Numbered from the stretch's first letter, positions 10,271 through 19,680 are shown. The stretch is DNA of 64,000 nt from Pyropia yezoensis (GCA_009829735.1 CM020618.1:43476878-43540877), one strand, 5' to 3'. Made by a program: numbers and translations. The notes: generated by a model from the letters alone, not told the origin.

Positions 10271-12469
10271 ATGTCGGACCCCCAGGTACCCGGGGGCGAG
10301 GACGACCTCCTGCCTGAGGAGGGGGAAGAGGTGATGGTGGACGACGTTCCCGTCTCCGCCACTGCTGCCGAGTGCTTCTTGGCGAGCTCGTCGGAGGACG
10401 AGGACGACCGGGTGACCGTTCGTGTGGCCCCGGAAGGCGCGCCGGGCGGGTTGTCGTCCGTGTGTAGCGGCACGACGGCTCCGTCGGGTGGCGGACAACC
10501 GCGTGCAGCGGTGGCTTCTATCGCTACTCCTCCGGCGGCCCGGATGGCTTCAGTCGCCGGTGCCGGCGCGGCTCTACCACAAGACGGTGTCGCCGGCGTG
10601 GCGGATGGTAGTGGCGGCACCCCGGCCGGTACGGCGGGTCAAGACGGCGCGGGTGCCCGCCCGGTTGGTGTGTCCGCTGCGGCGGGTAGCGGGTCTACCC
10701 GTGCTGCCCCCGTGGTACCCTCGTCGGGTCCGGGTGGCGGCGATGCTCTGCCCGCGGTGCCGCGGACGCGTGATGGTCAAGAGTCATCTACCCCGATGGC
10801 AGTGGACTCCGGGAGCTACTCCGGGCGGGCGCCCGCCCTTCTTCTTCCTCCTCGGCCTCGTGCACCTTCGGTGCCGGCCCATCTGCCGGTGGTGCATCCC
10901 CCGGCGCCCCCGATTCTTCCTGGTCCTGCCCGGGTTGCCCCGTTGGGTGGCGGCGTCGCCGTGGCGGCGGGTCAACCCGCCATGTCGATGTCCGACTTGG
11001 TGGCTCGGGTTCGAGGCATGACTGTGCAAGAGTCAATGGAGTCCGCTGGGCGGATGAGGGTGGACTTCCACCACTCGCGTCTCTCTGGAGGGACTTCCCG
11101 CCGCGTCAGGGTGGACCCGAGTTGGGAGCGGGAGTTGGTGCGGCTGGTCAACCAGCTGAACGCGGTGCGAGTGGAACACCATTGGATCCTGAGTCAGCCG
11201 GACGACCGGCATGCGCAGCTCTGGCGCACCCGGGTGGGACGGGGTGAGGTCTACCTCGACCCCGCCTTCGGGGTATGCGACCTGATTGCCCCCACGTTGC
11301 CGCGGGAGGTTGACTACCCGGCTAGTGCTCGGGGGATTGCGGCGGCGGCGGAGCCGGTTGCGTTTGGGGAGACGGTGGGCGATACCGGTCGGTATCCCGA
11401 CTTCGATTATTACCCGGGGGTATCCCCGTATCTGTCGTTGACGGCTCCCTACCCGCCTATGTCGGGTTTGAAGTCGGCGTCGAGCTGGCGACGTAACCAT
11501 GGTGTCATGGCGGATGCGTTCCGCACCGATATAACGTGTGCGTTGCAGACCGGCAACGGTCGTGCGCCGGTATACACTCCCGTGCGCCCGCCTCTGTGGC
11601 AGGAGGGGTGGGAACCCGCCCCTGCTTTCCGGTTTGACACCGGCTCCTGTCTTCAATACTTCGGGAGTGTGTTGGCCTCCCGGCCGGTCCACCCGTTGCA
11701 GGGTACCTTCACCCTTGAGGTTACCCTCGGGCAGGCTTCCTCCTTCTTGCTGTCCGTCCGCCGGCAGGGGCGCCTGTTTCATCTTCCGACGGGTGTCCGT
11801 CGGCACATCGCACAGTTGGGCGTGGACCTGATAGCCGCCAAGACCGGGTTGGCCCGGGAGTTCGAGGCCTTGCTGGCTGTTCACGATGCCGTGAACTGTG
11901 CTGGGGTGTCGGCCCTTCCCCCGTACCGGGACCCGCAGGCTGGGGCTTCCCCCTTGCCTCGTCACTCGTTGCGTATCCGGCGTACTCAGCCGGGTGAGCC
12001 CAGTTGCCATGGGTGGGCGTCCACCGAGGCTGTTGCTGACCTGGGTATTCCCATGGTTATCCATGACCCTCTACAGGTCCTTTCCCCGTGGTTCGGTAAC
12101 CCGATACCGGCGGCGGTTGGCCGTCGTCCCCGAGAGTGGGGCTCTGCGGGTGGGGAGCGTGTGGTGTCCCGTCGTCGGGCGGAGCCCCGCCGGGGTTACG
12201 GTGGAGCCCCTTCGGTGGGGTCCTACCGGGCCTCATACCAGGCGCCACCTGCTCCGGTGGTGGCCGTGTCGGCTCCTGTAGCTCCTCCGGCTGCGCCAGT
12301 GTCACCCCCCGCCCCTGTCATGCATGACGGGGGTCCCCGTCTCTGGTATGAGGGCGTTGACGCCCTTGTTGCCCGCGCGATGCGGGAGGGTCTCTCTGTT
12401 AGCTGGGGGGATATCCCCCCAGGTGCTGCGCTGGTTTGGGTCAGCGCGTTGCTTCAGTGGTGTGCTTGA
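10271..12469 (+). CDS. Opposite-strand accessory gene inside the retrotransposon, function unknown (732 aa)
   Basis: A 733-codon frame lies between the chromodomain end and the 3' LTR, antisense to gag-pol. I chose the ATG at 10271 (ttcaccATGtcg) because the protein then opens with an acidic region (MSDPQVPGGEDDLLPEEGEE) and an SSSEDEDD tract. An upstream in-frame ATG at 10169 adds unconvincing sequence. Residues ~1-230 are Ala/Pro/Ser-rich and probably disordered. The middle (~250-610) is compositionally ordered and rich in Trp and Tyr. The tail is Pro/Val-rich. There are no membrane segments, signal peptide or envelope-like features. A coding-looking stretch at about 12441-12641 in the next frame (+1) continues the protein with a coiled-coil-like ending, so a frameshift or small intron near 12445 may hide the true C terminus. 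Some plant Ty3/gypsy lineages carry antisense frames in this position; I see no recognisable homology. Confidence 0.65.
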   Translation: MSDPQVPGGEDDLLPEEGEEVMVDDVPVSATAAECFLASSSEDEDDRVTVRVAPEGAPGGLSSVCSGTTAPSGGGQPRAAVASIATPPAARMASVAGAGAALPQDGVAGVADGSGGTPAGTAGQDGAGARPVGVSAAAGSGSTRAAPVVPSSGPGGGDALPAVPRTRDGQESSTPMAVDSGSYSGRAPALLLPPRPRAPSVPAHLPVVHPPAPPILPGPARVAPLGGGVAVAAGQPAMSMSDLVARVRGMTVQESMESAGRMRVDFHHSRLSGGTSRRVRVDPSWERELVRLVNQLNAVRVEHHWILSQPDDRHAQLWRTRVGRGEVYLDPAFGVCDLIAPTLPREVDYPASARGIAAAAEPVAFGETVGDTGRYPDFDYYPGVSPYLSLTAPYPPMSGLKSASSWRRNHGVMADAFRTDITCALQTGNGRAPVYTPVRPPLWQEGWEPAPAFRFDTGSCLQYFGSVLASRPVHPLQGTFTLEVTLGQASSFLLSVRRQGRLFHLPTGVRRHIAQLGVDLIAAKTGLAREFEALLAVHDAVNCAGVSALPPYRDPQAGASPLPRHSLRIRRTQPGEPSCHGWASTEAVADLGIPMVIHDPLQVLSPWFGNPIPAAVGRRPREWGSAGGERVVSRRRAEPRRGYGGAPSVGSYRASYQAPPAPVVAVSAPVAPPAAPVSPPAPVMHDGGPRLWYEGVDALVARAMREGLSVSWGDIPPGAALVWVSALLQWCA

Positions 12470-12641
12470 CCGCCTCCAGACAGCTCTGGAGGACGTGGAG
12501 GCTGGCCGAAGCACCCTCGTCCAGCTATGCACCGAGGTAACTCGGGTGATTGACCGTCGTGAGATTGCCGACCGGTGGAGCACGGAGGTATACGCGCTTA
12601 CGCGTGAGTGGCCTCCCTCGGGCCGTGGGTCTACCCACTGA

Positions 12642-13091
12642 GGAGCGCTCTTGTTTGTGAGGGAGAGGGCCTCGGTAACCCTTATGGTGGCGGGGTAGTA
12701 GTGAGTATAAACTCATCCCCCGCTGGGGCGTTTGCATGATACCAATGCCTGCCATTGGGGAGTACCCCGTTTGACTTAGTCGTGGCTTGCCTCGGTTCTT
12801 TTCCGCCTCCCCCAACCCATCCTGGTTGGTTAATACTCATGAAGGTCAACCTTGTTGGTCCGTCACTTGCCTCCTGGCAGAAGGTTTACCTTGGTGTAAG
12901 CCTTAGGTTACTTTGAGATCATCGGAGTTAGTCATCTCCTTCAAGTAAACTTGTAAAAGTCAGTAGCTTACTTAGTTTGCCTAAGTCCGCTCCAACTTAG
13001 TGAGCCTAAGTCTTGCCGAGTCTATGTGACACCCTACTCAGTAGGTATAAGCCTCACCCCCCAACAGCCGATGTCGGTGTCGGTTGGGTTG
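12642..13091. other. Convergent 3' region between the accessory gene and pol
   Basis: This 450-bp stretch separates the ends of two converging transcription units inside the retrotransposon. It is AT-richer than its flanks and contains several variants of CTTAGT/CCTAAGT (12900-13015). No gene. It may hold 3'-end processing signals for both units. Confidence 0.35.
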
Positions 13092-14036
13092 TTACAGTAG
13101 GCGTCGTCGCCTCATGTAAGGCATGAGGAGTTGGCGGGGTATACTCGCCGCCTGTTCCCAGGTGGGGGAGTCGTATCCGACCCACATAACCTTGACGTAC
13201 CAGGGTCCTGGTAGGTCCGGGTCTGTGTGTCCGACCACGCTCTCTACTTGGTATGGAATCCCATCCGGTCCCACCGGGTCATCTGACCGGTGGGTTGTAA
13301 GAGCTTCATGTAGCAAGTCAGCCGGTACCGGCTGAGGCTGTTCCGGCTTCGGAGCAGGTGTCACATCGTTGAGGTTGATGCGTTGTATCTCCGTATCGGA
13401 GTGCAGTATGACAGAGTGATCATCTCTGTGTAAGATCTGGTACGGTCCCTTGCCCGGTTGCATAAGCTTGTTCCCTCGGAACTTCTGGTGTCTGATGTAG
13501 ACCCAGTCACCTGTCATCAGGGTAGCGTTGCGCACCCGTAGTCGGGCGTCGAAGTTCTTCTTGTATCGAAGTTGTGTTCTGTCAAGGGCACCCTTGAGCT
13601 TAGGAATCATCCACGATAGCTTGGCCAACCAAGCTAGGTGGATGCGTTCGGCCGGTCGGCCCTTCGGTGTATCATACCGAGTGCACCTGCCGGGTGGCAG
13701 CGTCAGGTTACCGACCCCTAGTGGCATGACCCACTCCAGTGGGGCGATGTTTGTGCTCCGATGTGGCCTGGCATCGTATGCCAGGGTGAGTACGGACAGA
13801 AGCTTGTCCCAAGTGCTCGTGTGCTCGGCCACGTAGCATTGGAGCATCTTGACGATGGTGCGGTTGAACCGCTCCACTTGTCCGTTGGACTGCGGGTGGT
13901 AGTCGGATGCCCGACGGGGTTCGATACCGAACATGCCCAGGACCTTAGTGCAGAATGCTGATGTAAGGTTTGCTCCGTTATCGGAGAGGAGGTGCTTCAT
14001 TACTCCGTAAGCACTGATCCAGTTCACCATGGTCAA
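13092..14036 (-). pseudogene. Integrase C-terminal half plus chromodomain, out of frame with pol
   Basis: This frame continues pol after a frame break. It carries the second catalytic Asp (HLLSDNG), the catalytic Glu in QSNGQVERFNRT, a GPY-like region, and at the C terminus a chromodomain signature (YQVESVVGH, then WVGYDSPTWEQ). The first catalytic Asp is in the preceding frame (VAIDILGP, near 14165). The join lies around 14030-14045 and needs a +1 shift, which fits one inserted base or two lost. No slippery site is evident there, so I read it as a disabling mutation or a consensus error, not programmed recoding. Chromodomains of this class steer integration towards particular histone marks. 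Confidence 0.85.
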
Positions 14037-17000
14037 CCACTGCGTTCATGATGGTGTATGCCGTATCATTCGGGATGGCTACTGCCCGTGACAGCTTAGT
14101 GAATCGGTCTGACATGACTAAGATGTACCTGTTCCCTTCTTCCGTTACCGGAAGTGGCCCGAGTATGTCGATAGCGACTTGCTCGTTGGGTCCATCCGGG
14201 GGGAACAGTTTCATAGCGGATGCCCGCCTATGAAGACTCATTCGATTCCGTGCGCAGGGGTGGCAACCCCTTACGTGGTCGACCACGTCGACGGCCATTG
14301 CTGGCCAGTAGAAGAACCTTCGCATTGCTGCGAACATACGTGAACCCCCCGGGTGTCCGGCTGTAGGGTTCTCGTGTTCTCGTTCCATGACGGCTTGCCG
14401 TAAGGACACGGGAACCACGACTTGATGTCGTCCGTCGGCGGGTGCCCGCCGGTTTATGAGTCCATCTTCATTCTCAGAGAAGATGCCGGCCGTACCGGCC
14501 AGGAGGTTAGCGCGATGGCTTCTACAGTCGTCGTCATTGGCTTGTGCCTCGCGGAAGTCCGCGAGAGTCAGTGGGCATGCTCGGTGTGCCATGGTATGGT
14601 CAACCATACCTTGGGTGGCGTTACCCACCATGCAGACCGGTACCACCGGGATGTCCTCGTCCACCGGGCGGGTATCCCCGCTCGGGGTGTCGAGTCGAGA
14701 CAACGCGTCTCCGAGGTGGTGGGTTGACCCAGCCTTATACACGGTGCGGTAGTCGTGCTCGGCCATCTTCAGCCTCCATCGGGCTAGCCTCCCATGGCTA
14801 TCGGAATCCTTGTCACCAAGGTTGAGGAGCCATTGTAGGGGTTCGTGGTCGGACCTCACGATGAACCTGGAGCCCTCCAGGTATGGACGGAGCAGTTGCA
14901 TTGCCCATATAACCCCGAGGCACTCACGCTCGGTGGCACTATAGTTACGCTCAGCCGGGTTGAGTGTCCGGCTGAAGTACCCTACCGGACGTAGGTCCGG
15001 GATAACGTCATCGGAACCGATCAACGTCTCTCCCTGTAACAGGGTGCATCCCACTTGGGTGTCGCACGCATCGACATCGATGACGAAGGTACCCCGTCTG
15101 TGCGGTAACGCCAGGACGGGTGGGGATAGTAGGGCTCGCTTCAGTGACTCGAATGCCTCCTCTTCGCTAGGCGAAGGGGGATGGAGTACCTTGGGCAAGG
15201 TGCTGCTCGTAAGAACCGTTAACGGTTTAGCTATCCGAGCGAAGTCCTTGACGAACCGTCGGTATACGTTGCACATTCCCAGGAAGCTCTTGAGCTGTGT
15301 CTGGGTGTTAGGGAACCGGGCATCCCGGAGTGCCCGGGTATTGGCTTCGAGTACCCCTAGTTTACCAGGGGTTATCTGGTGGCCCAGATATTCGACCGTC
15401 TGTTGGAAGAAGGCGCACTTCTTAAGACGCAGGGTTACCCCGGCGTTCCGCAAGAGGGTGAGTACCTCGTCAACATGTTGCAGATGGTCATCCATGTTAC
15501 GCGAGAAGACGATGACGTCATCGAGGTACACTAGGCAGTTACGCCACTTCACCCCCGACAGTATAATGTCGATAGCCCGCTGGAATGTAGCGGGGGCGTT
15601 GGACAATCCGAAGGGCATCCTTAGGAACTCGTACACGCCACTGTGACAGACGAACGCCGTCTTGGGGATATCCTCGTCCGCCACTGGGATCCGCCAGTAT
15701 CCGGCATTGCAATCGATGGTGGTAAACACCGTAGCTTCCCCCAGGGAGTCGATGCATTCATCCATCCTTGGTAAAGGGTATGAGTCTTTCTTGGTAACCA
15801 AGTTGAGGCGTCGATAATCGATGCAAAACCGAGGGGTTTGATCCTTCTTCGGTACGATAACGACTGGGGCACCCCACTCCGACATCGAAGGTCGTATCAC
15901 CTTCGCTTCGCTCATCCTCTTCACTTCTCCATCAACGATCTCTCGTTGCATAGGTCCCGCACGGTGCGGTTGTGACCGGGCGGGTCGTGCGCCTGGTACC
16001 AGGTTTATACGATGTTGGGTTGCCCCAATGGTACCCAAGGCCCCGCCTGTCCACATGACGTCATGCTTTCTTAACATCCGTCGTACCCCTTCGGCTACCG
16101 AAGGGGGAAGGTGGTCGAGGTCAGCCTCGGCCAGGGCCTTCAGTGCTTCTTGGTCCTTTGGCGGCATGTCCGCCGGAGCCGCCGATGGGTTAGGCTTCCC
16201 GTCATCGGGTTGCTGTCGCTCGGTGGTCTCGGCGGCCGCCAGCACCTCAAGTGGTTCCACTTGACCTTCCTTGTCAGGGGTAAGGATATCTCCTTCGTAG
16301 AGCTCGGCAATCCCGAGGATAGTTCCCTTCGGGGGGGTGACGGCCTTACGGCGATAGTTCGCCAGCACCAGGAGGGACGACCCTCCTGCCGGGAGGTCTA
16401 TGAGACCGTTGGCCATGGTCAACCCATGGCGCTTGTACGTCCGCAGGTTGGACCGGACTCTGCAGATGCCTGCGAGGTCGCAGTTAACCGGGAGGACTGT
16501 CTCCGACAACGGCTCAAAGCGAGTTTGCTTGGCCAACCGAAGTGTCTTCAGCTCGACACTTGCGTACACCTCAGCCACGTTAACGTGGCTCCCTTGTAGC
16601 GTCAGGTCCCTGAAGATAGCCGTGTGTCCTCGCTTCGTCCCGTCGGCTTCTTGAAGCTCGACGGTCCTCCGGCCTGGCCGGATTGCATCCACGTGAACGT
16701 TAATGAAGGTGCACCTCAGTATGCAGGGCACCGATAGGGTCTCACACACCAGGAAGTCGACTTCCGTGGTGAGTTCCCCGATGGTAACCCGCAGCGACAT
16801 CGCTGCGGTCGTACGAATGAGGCGACCGTTCGCGTCCTTGATGGTGGGTCCCCGAGTCACTCTGACTCGCGGAAGCCACTTGTCCGGGAGGGTATCCTTC
16901 CGGATAAGGTTGGGTCCAGCCCCTGTATCCAGTAAAAGGTAGTACGATCGGGTCGACTGGGGGTCAACCCCCAGTGTGGCTGATACCTTGAAGTTCTCCA

Positions 17001-17286
17001 AGGTGAACAGCACGTGGCCTACACCGATATCCGGTGTAACTCGGGCATCCTGAACAGGGCCCTTGTCTGGTTCCATGTGACGGGGCTTCCCGTCCTCTCC
17101 TCCCAACCTTGGTGGTTGGTCATCAATCCCCTGACGCCGTGTCGTCGGGGCCGGAAGGTGTACCCGGGGGTTGATGCGGCGTCGGCTCAACCGCGCTCTC
17201 CGTGGGGCTTTCCCCGCGGTACTCCGGGGTGGCTTGCTTGGGTTACCCCAGCGCCCCCCGGTCATCCTTCCTGTTACTCGTTTCCC
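13978..17286 (-). CDS. Pol polyprotein: protease, reverse transcriptase, RNase H, N-terminal integrase
   Basis: Entered from gag by -1 frameshifting at 17286-17280; the frame itself is open further upstream. Domains in order: aspartic protease (LLLDTGAGPNLI, near 16920); reverse transcriptase with FCIDYRRLN, MPFGLSNAPATFQ and the catalytic YLDD (near 15520); Ty3-type RNase H (SATERECLGVIWA, then VRSDHEPLQW); and integrase zinc region (H-x-H... then CHPCARN, near 14260) followed by the first catalytic Asp. The frame then ends abnormally at 13978, within the integrase core. Protease and reverse transcriptase look intact, so the polyprotein could be made but would lack a working integrase. Confidence 0.92.
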   Translation of the reverse strand, partial: GKRVTGRMTGGRWGNPSKPPRSTAGKAPRRARLSRRRINPRVHLPAPTTRRQGIDDQPPRLGGEDGKPRHMEPDKGPVQDARVTPDIGVGHVLFTLENFKVSATLGVDPQSTRSYYLLLDTGAGPNLIRKDTLPDKWLPRVRVTRGPTIKDANGRLIRTTAAMSLRVTIGELTTEVDFLVCETLSVPCILRCTFINVHVDAIRPGRRTVELQEADGTKRGHTAIFRDLTLQGSHVNVAEVYASVELKTLRLAKQTRFEPLSETVLPVNCDLAGICRVRSNLRTYKRHGLTMANGLIDLPAGGSSLLVLANYRRKAVTPPKGTILGIAELYEGDILTPDKEGQVEPLEVLAAAETTERQQPDDGKPNPSAAPADMPPKDQEALKALAEADLDHLPPSVAEGVRRMLRKHDVMWTGGALGTIGATQHRINLVPGARPARSQPHRAGPMQREIVDGEVKRMSEAKVIRPSMSEWGAPVVIVPKKDQTPRFCIDYRRLNLVTKKDSYPLPRMDECIDSLGEATVFTTIDCNAGYWRIPVADEDIPKTAFVCHSGVYEFLRMPFGLSNAPATFQRAIDIILSGVKWRNCLVYLDDVIVFSRNMDDHLQHVDEVLTLLRNAGVTLRLKKCAFFQQTVEYLGHQITPGKLGVLEANTRALRDARFPNTQTQLKSFLGMCNVYRRFVKDFARIAKPLTVLTSSTLPKVLHPPSPSEEEAFESLKRALLSPPVLALPHRRGTFVIDVDACDTQVGCTLLQGETLIGSDDVIPDLRPVGYFSRTLNPAERNYSATERECLGVIWAMQLLRPYLEGSRFIVRSDHEPLQWLLNLGDKDSDSHGRLARWRLKMAEHDYRTVYKAGSTHHLGDALSRLDTPSGDTRPVDEDIPVVPVCMVGNATQGMVDHTMAHRACPLTLADFREAQANDDDCRSHRANLLAGTAGIFSENEDGLINRRAPADGRHQVVVPVSLRQAVMEREHENPTAGHPGGSRMFAAMRRFFYWPAMAVDVVDHVRGCHPCARNRMSLHRRASAMKLFPPDGPNEQVAIDILGPLPVTEEGNRYILVMSDRFTKLSRAVAIPNDTAYTIMNAVVDHGELDQCLRSNEAPPLR

Positions 17287-19082
17287 GCCCTTGGTCGGGT
17301 GCTGTCCGCCGGGACATCCGGCTGAGGAGGTGCCTCCTCGACGGCCAGTACTCCACCTGGAGCTGGCTGCATACCCGGTGCGGGTCCATGTGCTCTGGCG
17401 GGATACCCCCCGGTGGATGCCTTGCGTTGCGCCGCTGCCCGCCGAGACTCCTCGGGGATGAGTGGGCAGGAAGACACCCAGTGCTGGGGATCCCCACACA
17501 ACATACATCCGGACGTGCCGGTCCCCCCTTGAGTTCGCATCGGGGTGGCCCCGTAGCTGCGGTTGCCTCTCTCGGGCGCCCGAGTGCCTGCTCCCTGGTA
17601 GGCCTTGGGTCCGTGGGTCAACCGGAACATGGACTCCCCCAACCGGTTGGGTCGGCCCGCAATCTGCGGAGGTGCCTCCGTGCGCACCGCCCAGGTTGGC
17701 AAGGGTTGGTGAGGGTTACCCGTCACCGGGGAGTACCCCGTAGTCCGTACGTACGGGACGCGACGTCCCGTGCCCTCGCTGACCTGGAACTGGGTCCCCG
17801 CCGGAGCGATGTACGCTACCGTACCTTGCTCATCGATCACCGGCGTAGCCGGTAACAGCAGGTGGCCCTGCTGGCCAACCAGTGGTTCCTCCTCGCCCGT
17901 GGGGGCGTAATCGGTAGCCACCAGTACCGGTGCGGCCTTCCGTTCCATCTTGTCTGGCCGCGGTACCGGGGTAAGATTGAGCTTGCTTCCCTCACCCTTG
18001 GGCTTTGAGGCAAGAGCACACTCCGGGTGAAGCACCCGGTAGGCGTCCCCCAGGGACTTGCACATATGCATCAGTCGACTGAAGTTCGTCCGTGCCGTGT
18101 TGGCGCCCCGTGCGGATATCCGCACGTAGTTGGGTACTCCTGCGAACAGGATGGCCCGTAGCTCCCCTTCTCCGAGGAGCTTCCCCAGCTCGTAGTCGAG
18201 CTCTTGAATCCGTCGTCCGAACATCTCCTCATCCTCCCAGCTCTGGGCGGTGGCAGTGCGCGGGGCCCGGTAGTGGTCCTCGCACTTGTCCTCACTGAGG
18301 TAACTGCTCAGCAGCTCCTTGAGAATCCCACGGTAATCCATGGGGGTGGCCGCAACCCTCAATCCCGGCATCGGGGATGCCTGGCGAAGGATGCCTCGCA
18401 CCCGTTCATCAACAAAGAACGGGAGGATCTCCAGGGCCAGCCCCTCGTTAACGAGGGCCTTGTCCGCGGCTGCCTTGAAGCTAGTCAGAAAGCCGATGAC
18501 TGCCAACGGGCGTCCGTTCGGCCCCCCGAACATAGGGACTCCCTTCATAAGGGTCTGCATAGAGCGGATCGCCCGATGCAACGTATTGCGCATCGATTCC
18601 GATACGGTGGTAGAACGGTCCTCCAAACGATAACGTTCCGGAGTAAGAACCGACCGGAAGACCTCGTTGACGATCTCCGTGTCAGCGTCCTGGTTATCCA
18701 GTCGCTTAGCCAGTTGATGAGCAAACTCATCGGACTCCATCCGCTTCAGTAGGCTCGCAGTTACCTGCGCGGTCATAGCTTCCACCACTGAAGATGGTAC
18801 TTCAGGCGTCGGCACCTCGGGAACCCGAGTTGCCTGGCCTCCTTCGTCGTGGGGATACTGTGAGAGGGTACCCCCTCCCCCAATAACCGACTCTCCACCG
18901 GCGTAAGTATCCGACGGGTCGTGTCCGCGGAGTCCGCTTCGGGTGCTCCGAGCGTATCGCTCCGTGTGACTCCGTTCCAACTCTGCCGACGAGTCGGATC
19001 CATACCCCATTGTGTCCGGGGGCTGTCCGAAAGTTGCTGCGCCGGGGTCGACCCGGTGGATTCCGAAAGTAGTCCGGCCGGT
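17274..19082 (-). CDS. Gag: capsid-like region and CCHC zinc knuckle
   Basis: The first ATG is at 19010 (578 aa), but the frame is open up to 19082. A retrotransposon gag core (SVVEAMTAQVTASLLKRM to VLHP) is followed by a zinc knuckle CMLCGDPQHWVSSC (C-x2-C-x4-H-x4-C, near 17470-17510), which binds RNA for packaging. The stop TAA is at 17276-17274, two codons after the slippery heptamer. The expected N-terminal part lies upstream in another frame (19136-19462), so this gag may be split in this copy. Confidence 0.85.
   Translation of the reverse strand, partial: TGRTTFGIHRVDPGAATFGQPPDTMGYGSDSSAELERSHTERYARSTRSGLRGHDPSDTYAGGESVIGGGGTLSQYPHDEGGQATRVPEVPTPEVPSSVVEAMTAQVTASLLKRMESDEFAHQLAKRLDNQDADTEIVNEVFRSVLTPERYRLEDRSTTVSESMRNTLHRAIRSMQTLMKGVPMFGGPNGRPLAVIGFLTSFKAAADKALVNEGLALEILPFFVDERVRGILRQASPMPGLRVAATPMDYRGILKELLSSYLSEDKCEDHYRAPRTATAQSWEDEEMFGRRIQELDYELGKLLGEGELRAILFAGVPNYVRISARGANTARTNFSRLMHMCKSLGDAYRVLHPECALASKPKGEGSKLNLTPVPRPDKMERKAAPVLVATDYAPTGEEEPLVGQQGHLLLPATPVIDEQGTVAYIAPAGTQFQVSEGTGRRVPYVRTTGYSPVTGNPHQPLPTWAVRTEAPPQIAGRPNRLGESMFRLTHGPKAYQGAGTRAPERGNRSYGATPMRTQGGTGTSGCMLCGDPQHWVSSCPLIPEESRRAAAQRKASTGGYPARAHGPAPGMQPAPGGVLAVEEAPPQPDVPADSTRPRAGNE
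17280..17286 (-). promoter_or_regulatory. -1 ribosomal frameshift site GGGAAAC between gag and pol
   Basis: Read on the minus strand the heptamer is G GGA AAC in the gag frame, exactly the X XXY YYZ form, and is followed by GAG TAA (the gag stop). Slipping back one base continues as GKRVTGRMTGG in the pol frame. Downstream sequence is G/C-rich and could fold into a stimulatory structure. Confidence 0.82.
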
Positions 19083-19106
19083 TCAAACCGTACCGGTGTG
19101 GGAGGA

Positions 19107-19128
19107 ACACGACGGGGTCCCGTCGTGT
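19107..19128. repeat. Strong hairpin between the two gag frames
   Basis: ACACGACGGG (19107-19116), a 2-nt spacer, and CCCGTCGTGT (19119-19128) form a perfect 10-bp stem. In element sense it starts 7 nt after the stop of the N-terminal gag frame and before the main gag ATG. It could affect initiation or recoding, or be chance. Confidence 0.6.
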
Positions 19129-19135
19129 GGCGTGT

Positions 19136-19462
19136 TCACATCAACACTGCCATTGCGTCCTCCGTCCGCTCCTGGCGAGCGTCGAGTCCGGAAAACCGGG
19201 CCTCGATGCGGGCCAATGATGCCATCAGGGAATCCCCTGGTGAAGGAGGCGGCGGAGTGAGGTCGGTCGATGACAGTTGAGGCGGGCCCCCGCCTCCTGC
19301 CGTCCGAGCCGTGCCAAACGTCGATCCGGCACCGGAAAGCATTGGCGTCTCAATGTTGTCGATCGGGTTCCCGATCCCGGTTCCCGTAGTCACCTCCGGA
19401 GTTGGCGTCGACGCCGGTCCGTCATCTTGAACGTTCCCCGTCTCTTGGGTAGACATAGTCAC
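19136..19462 (-). CDS. N-terminal gag-like frame (108 aa), split from main gag
   Basis: First ATG after the right LTR in element sense. The protein is Thr/Pro/Gly-rich and ends in a short helical, coiled-coil-like stretch (SLARIEARFSGLDARQERTE), typical of the N terminus of Ty3/gypsy gag. It stops at 19136, and the main gag frame opens at 19082, in a register one base back (-1 relative). Either this copy has an indel, or the element makes a small leader protein. I cannot tell which from one copy. Confidence 0.5.
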   Translation of the reverse strand: MTMSTQETGNVQDDGPASTPTPEVTTGTGIGNPIDNIETPMLSGAGSTFGTARTAGGGGPPQLSSTDLTPPPPSPGDSLMASLARIEARFSGLDARQERTEDAMAVLM

Positions 19463-19662
19463 AATCAGTCAACCGACGTAACAATCACCACGAATAAGAG
19501 AGCGAGGGGGTAGATTGGGGAGAGTAACAGTAGGTCACAGGCACAGGTAAAAACTCAACACAATCGATCAGGTCGCAACACCACGAGTACAAGAAAAGGA
19601 CCGAATCCCTATCCGTGTGCCAGGGCCGAAGACGGCGTCACCACAAGGGTGACGGAAACCCG

Positions 19663-19680
19663 TCCCCTGCTGCTCCACCA
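19663..19680 (-). other. Primer-binding site of the retrotransposon
   Basis: One base after the 5' LTR, element sense reads TGGTGGAGCAGCAGGGGA. The leading TGG pairs with the CCA end of a tRNA, as expected for a primer site. It is not the initiator-Met type site (TGGTATCAGAG), and I cannot name the tRNA. Confidence 0.65.

Noticed and set aside
17287-17508. Independent pol start at the ATG at 17508
   Set aside because: That stretch is gag coding sequence (zinc knuckle) in another frame. The GGGAAAC site gives a better explanation for pol expression.
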